15,308 nt of DNA from Verrucomicrobiota bacterium (GTDB lineage: Bacteria; Verrucomicrobiota; Verrucomicrobiia; Opitutales; Opitutaceae), in NCBI GenBank assembly GCA_023426435.1, contig JAFAAS010000025.1:1-15308 (forward strand), written 5' to 3'. The position numbers were made by a program, and so were the translations under genes. This document shows, in pieces, positions 14,211 through 15,308 of the stretch (position 1 is the first letter of the stretch; every line of letters begins with the position of its first letter). The notes below the pieces were generated by a model, which made no database searches, was not told the DNA's origin, and was given only the letters and a program-made list of their open reading frames with translations.

Positions 14211-15203
14211 ATGTCCGAGCGCCCGCCTCCTTCCGACGCTTTTCGCCGCCTGTTCGCCTCGCGCGCCGACGCCGACGCGTCCATGCCATTCGACCGATTC
14301 ATGTCGTTGGCGCTCTACGATCCAGAAATTGGATACTACCGCCGCCCGCACCAGCGAATCGGCTACGCCGCCGGCACCGACTTCTTCACCGCCAGCACCA
14401 GCGGCCCCGTCTTCGGCGAACTCGTCACCTCCGCCTGCACCGCCCTCCTCGGCGGCCCCGCCATCTCTCGCGACTACACCTTCGTCGAAATCGGCGCCGA
14501 AACGCCCGCCGGCATCCTCGCCAACGTCGCCCATCCTTTCGCCGCCGTCCGCACGCTCCGCGTCGGCGAACCGCTCGCACTCTCCGGCGCCTGCATCGTT
14601 TTTTCCAACGAGCTCTTCGATGCCCAACCGTTCCGCCGCTTCATCTTCCGCGATAACGCCTGGCGCGAGCTCGGCGTCGCCCTCCGCGAAAACACCCTCG
14701 CCGAAATCGAGCTCCCCCTCACCGCCCCGCCCGCCGAACTTCCCGCGTCCGCCCCCGACGGATACATCCTCGACGCCCCTCTCGCCGCCGCCGCCCTCGC
14801 CCGCGAAATCGCCGCCCAACCGTGGCAGGGCCTCTTCGTCGCCTTCGACTACGGCAAAACCTGGCCCGAGCTCATCGAAAACACTCCCGCCGGCACCGCC
14901 CGCGTCTACCACCGCCACCGCCAATCCAACGACCTTCTCGCCCAACCCGGCGAACAAGACCTCACCTGTCACATCTGCTGGGACTGGATCGAATCCGCTC
15001 TCCGCGAAAACGATTTCCAAAACCTCGCGCTCGAATCGCAGGAATCGTTCTTCATCCGCCACGCCATCGATTTCATCGCCCGCATCTCCACCGACGAAGC
15101 CCCCCGCTTCAGCCCCCAAAAACTCTCTCTCCTCCAACTCCTCCATCCGACGCACCTCGGCCAAAAATTCCAAGTCCTCCACGCCCACCGAAAGCTGCCT
15201 TGA
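14211..15203 (+). CDS. MidA/NDUFAF7-like (DUF185) SAM-dependent methyltransferase-fold protein, motif I degenerate
   Basis: A 330-aa protein. MPFDRFMSLALYDPEIGYY (25-43) and GTDFFTASTSGPVFGELV (55-72) are the family's hallmark blocks (compare F-M-ALYDP--GYY and GDF-TAPE-S--FGE). SNELFDAQPF (132-141) matches its NELLDALP motif. In mitochondria NDUFAF7 methylates an arginine of complex I subunit NDUFS2; the role of bacterial homologues is mostly unknown. The SAM-binding Gly-rich loop, normally like ELGAGxGxL, reads EIGAETPAGIL (93-103) here, so cofactor binding may be lost or changed. The protein is shorter than the usual 370-400 aa. ATG 14211 is chosen because the upstream 18 codons are Ser/Pro filler. 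It is divergent from ctpA (128 bp) and followed by a strong hairpin. Confidence 0.85.
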   Translation: MSERPPPSDAFRRLFASRADADASMPFDRFMSLALYDPEIGYYRRPHQRIGYAAGTDFFTASTSGPVFGELVTSACTALLGGPAISRDYTFVEIGAETPAGILANVAHPFAAVRTLRVGEPLALSGACIVFSNELFDAQPFRRFIFRDNAWRELGVALRENTLAEIELPLTAPPAELPASAPDGYILDAPLAAAALAREIAAQPWQGLFVAFDYGKTWPELIENTPAGTARVYHRHRQSNDLLAQPGEQDLTCHICWDWIESALRENDFQNLALESQESFFIRHAIDFIARISTDEAPRFSPQKLSLLQLLHPTHLGQKFQVLHAHRKLP

Positions 15204-15208
15204 TGTCG

Positions 15209-15230
15209 GGCGGGGTCTCCCGACCCCGCC
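15209..15230. terminator. Strong GC-rich hairpin after the MidA-like gene
   Basis: GGCGGGGTC (15209-15217) and GACCCCGCC (15222-15230) are perfect 9-bp inverted repeats around a TCCC loop, 5 bp after the stop codon. No U-tract follows, so it may be a transcript-end stabiliser or a REP-like palindrome rather than a classical intrinsic terminator. Confidence 0.55.
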
Positions 15231-15276
15231 GCCCCCGGCGAGCGCCCCGCCTCAACCCGCCCCAACCACAGCCTCG

Positions 15277-15308
15277 CCCTTCGCGCCCCTTCGCGCCCTT
15301 CGCGGTTC
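15277..15308. repeat. Second copy of the dispersed repeat family, cut by the window end
   Basis: CCCTTCGCG occurs three times in near-tandem (15277-15285, 15287-15295, 15296-15304), followed by GTTC at the window edge. Read on the minus strand it begins GAACCGCGAAGGGCGCGAAG, which parallels the arm GAACCACGAAGGCACCGAG of the repeat at 5316. The nearby AACCACAG (15264-15271) may be part of the opposite arm. Confidence 0.6.

Noticed and set aside
14083..14289. 69-residue N-terminal extension of CtpA
   Set aside because: Arg/Gly-rich and overlapping the divergent MidA-like gene; the start at 14082 places the signal anchor at the N-terminus.
14202..15188. 328-aa minus-strand frame opposite the MidA-like gene
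   Set aside because: Glu/Gly/Val-rich shadow with no recognisable motif.

Overview
The window looks like ordinary, gene-dense chromosome from a high-GC, Gram-negative-type bacterium. The best guess is Verrucomicrobiota, perhaps an Opitutales-like lineage. This rests on an alphaproteobacterial-like HisRS variant, a cytosolic Hanks kinase with an 'HRDIGPKN' catalytic loop, a sigma-54 gene, weak or absent Shine-Dalgarno sequences, and an intergenic repeat whose spurious translation reads 'NHEGTEHTEE', a type I associate with Verrucomicrobia and Planctomycetes. No taxonomic search was possible, so the assignment is inference. I saw no tRNA, rRNA, CRISPR array, insertion sequence or phage gene.

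Layout. (1) 1-2480: a truncated extended SDR (minus) divergent from an FAD-dependent phytoene-desaturase/PYROXD2-like oxidoreductase (plus). (2) 2477-5080: a minus-strand operon of satD, a SatE/DUF3307-like membrane protein (4-bp overlap) and a 374-aa membrane protein of unknown function. It is preceded by three 11-bp direct repeats exactly 29 bp apart. (3) 5077-5587: about 500 bp of non-coding DNA with a dispersed inverted repeat. (4) 5588-8567: cytidine deaminase (plus), then hisS and an HU/IHF-family gene (minus), then ubiE/menG (plus). (5) 8575-9060: a large intergenic inverted repeat and an A-type Fe-S carrier (minus) whose promoter predicts a leaderless mRNA. (6) 9187-11715: a Ser/Thr kinase followed by rpoN (plus). 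(7) 11753-14082: ctpA then tsaD on the minus strand, overlapping by 4 bp. (8) 14211-15203: a MidA/NDUFAF7-like protein with an eroded SAM motif, followed by a strong hairpin and a second copy of the dispersed repeat family.

Most genes are housekeeping: translation (hisS, tsaD), pyrimidine salvage (cdd), quinone synthesis (ubiE), Fe-S assembly, nucleoid structure, transcription (rpoN) and envelope proteolysis (ctpA). The most promising little-described unit is the satD operon. SatD has a cyclase-like metal-site pattern (IGDLVGS and LGDEFQ) joined to a C-terminal helix-turn-helix, is co-transcribed with membrane proteins, and lies directly behind a phased array of possible operators. Second is the Ser/Thr kinase upstream of rpoN, which has an altered catalytic loop and no Ser or Thr in its activation segment before SPEQ.
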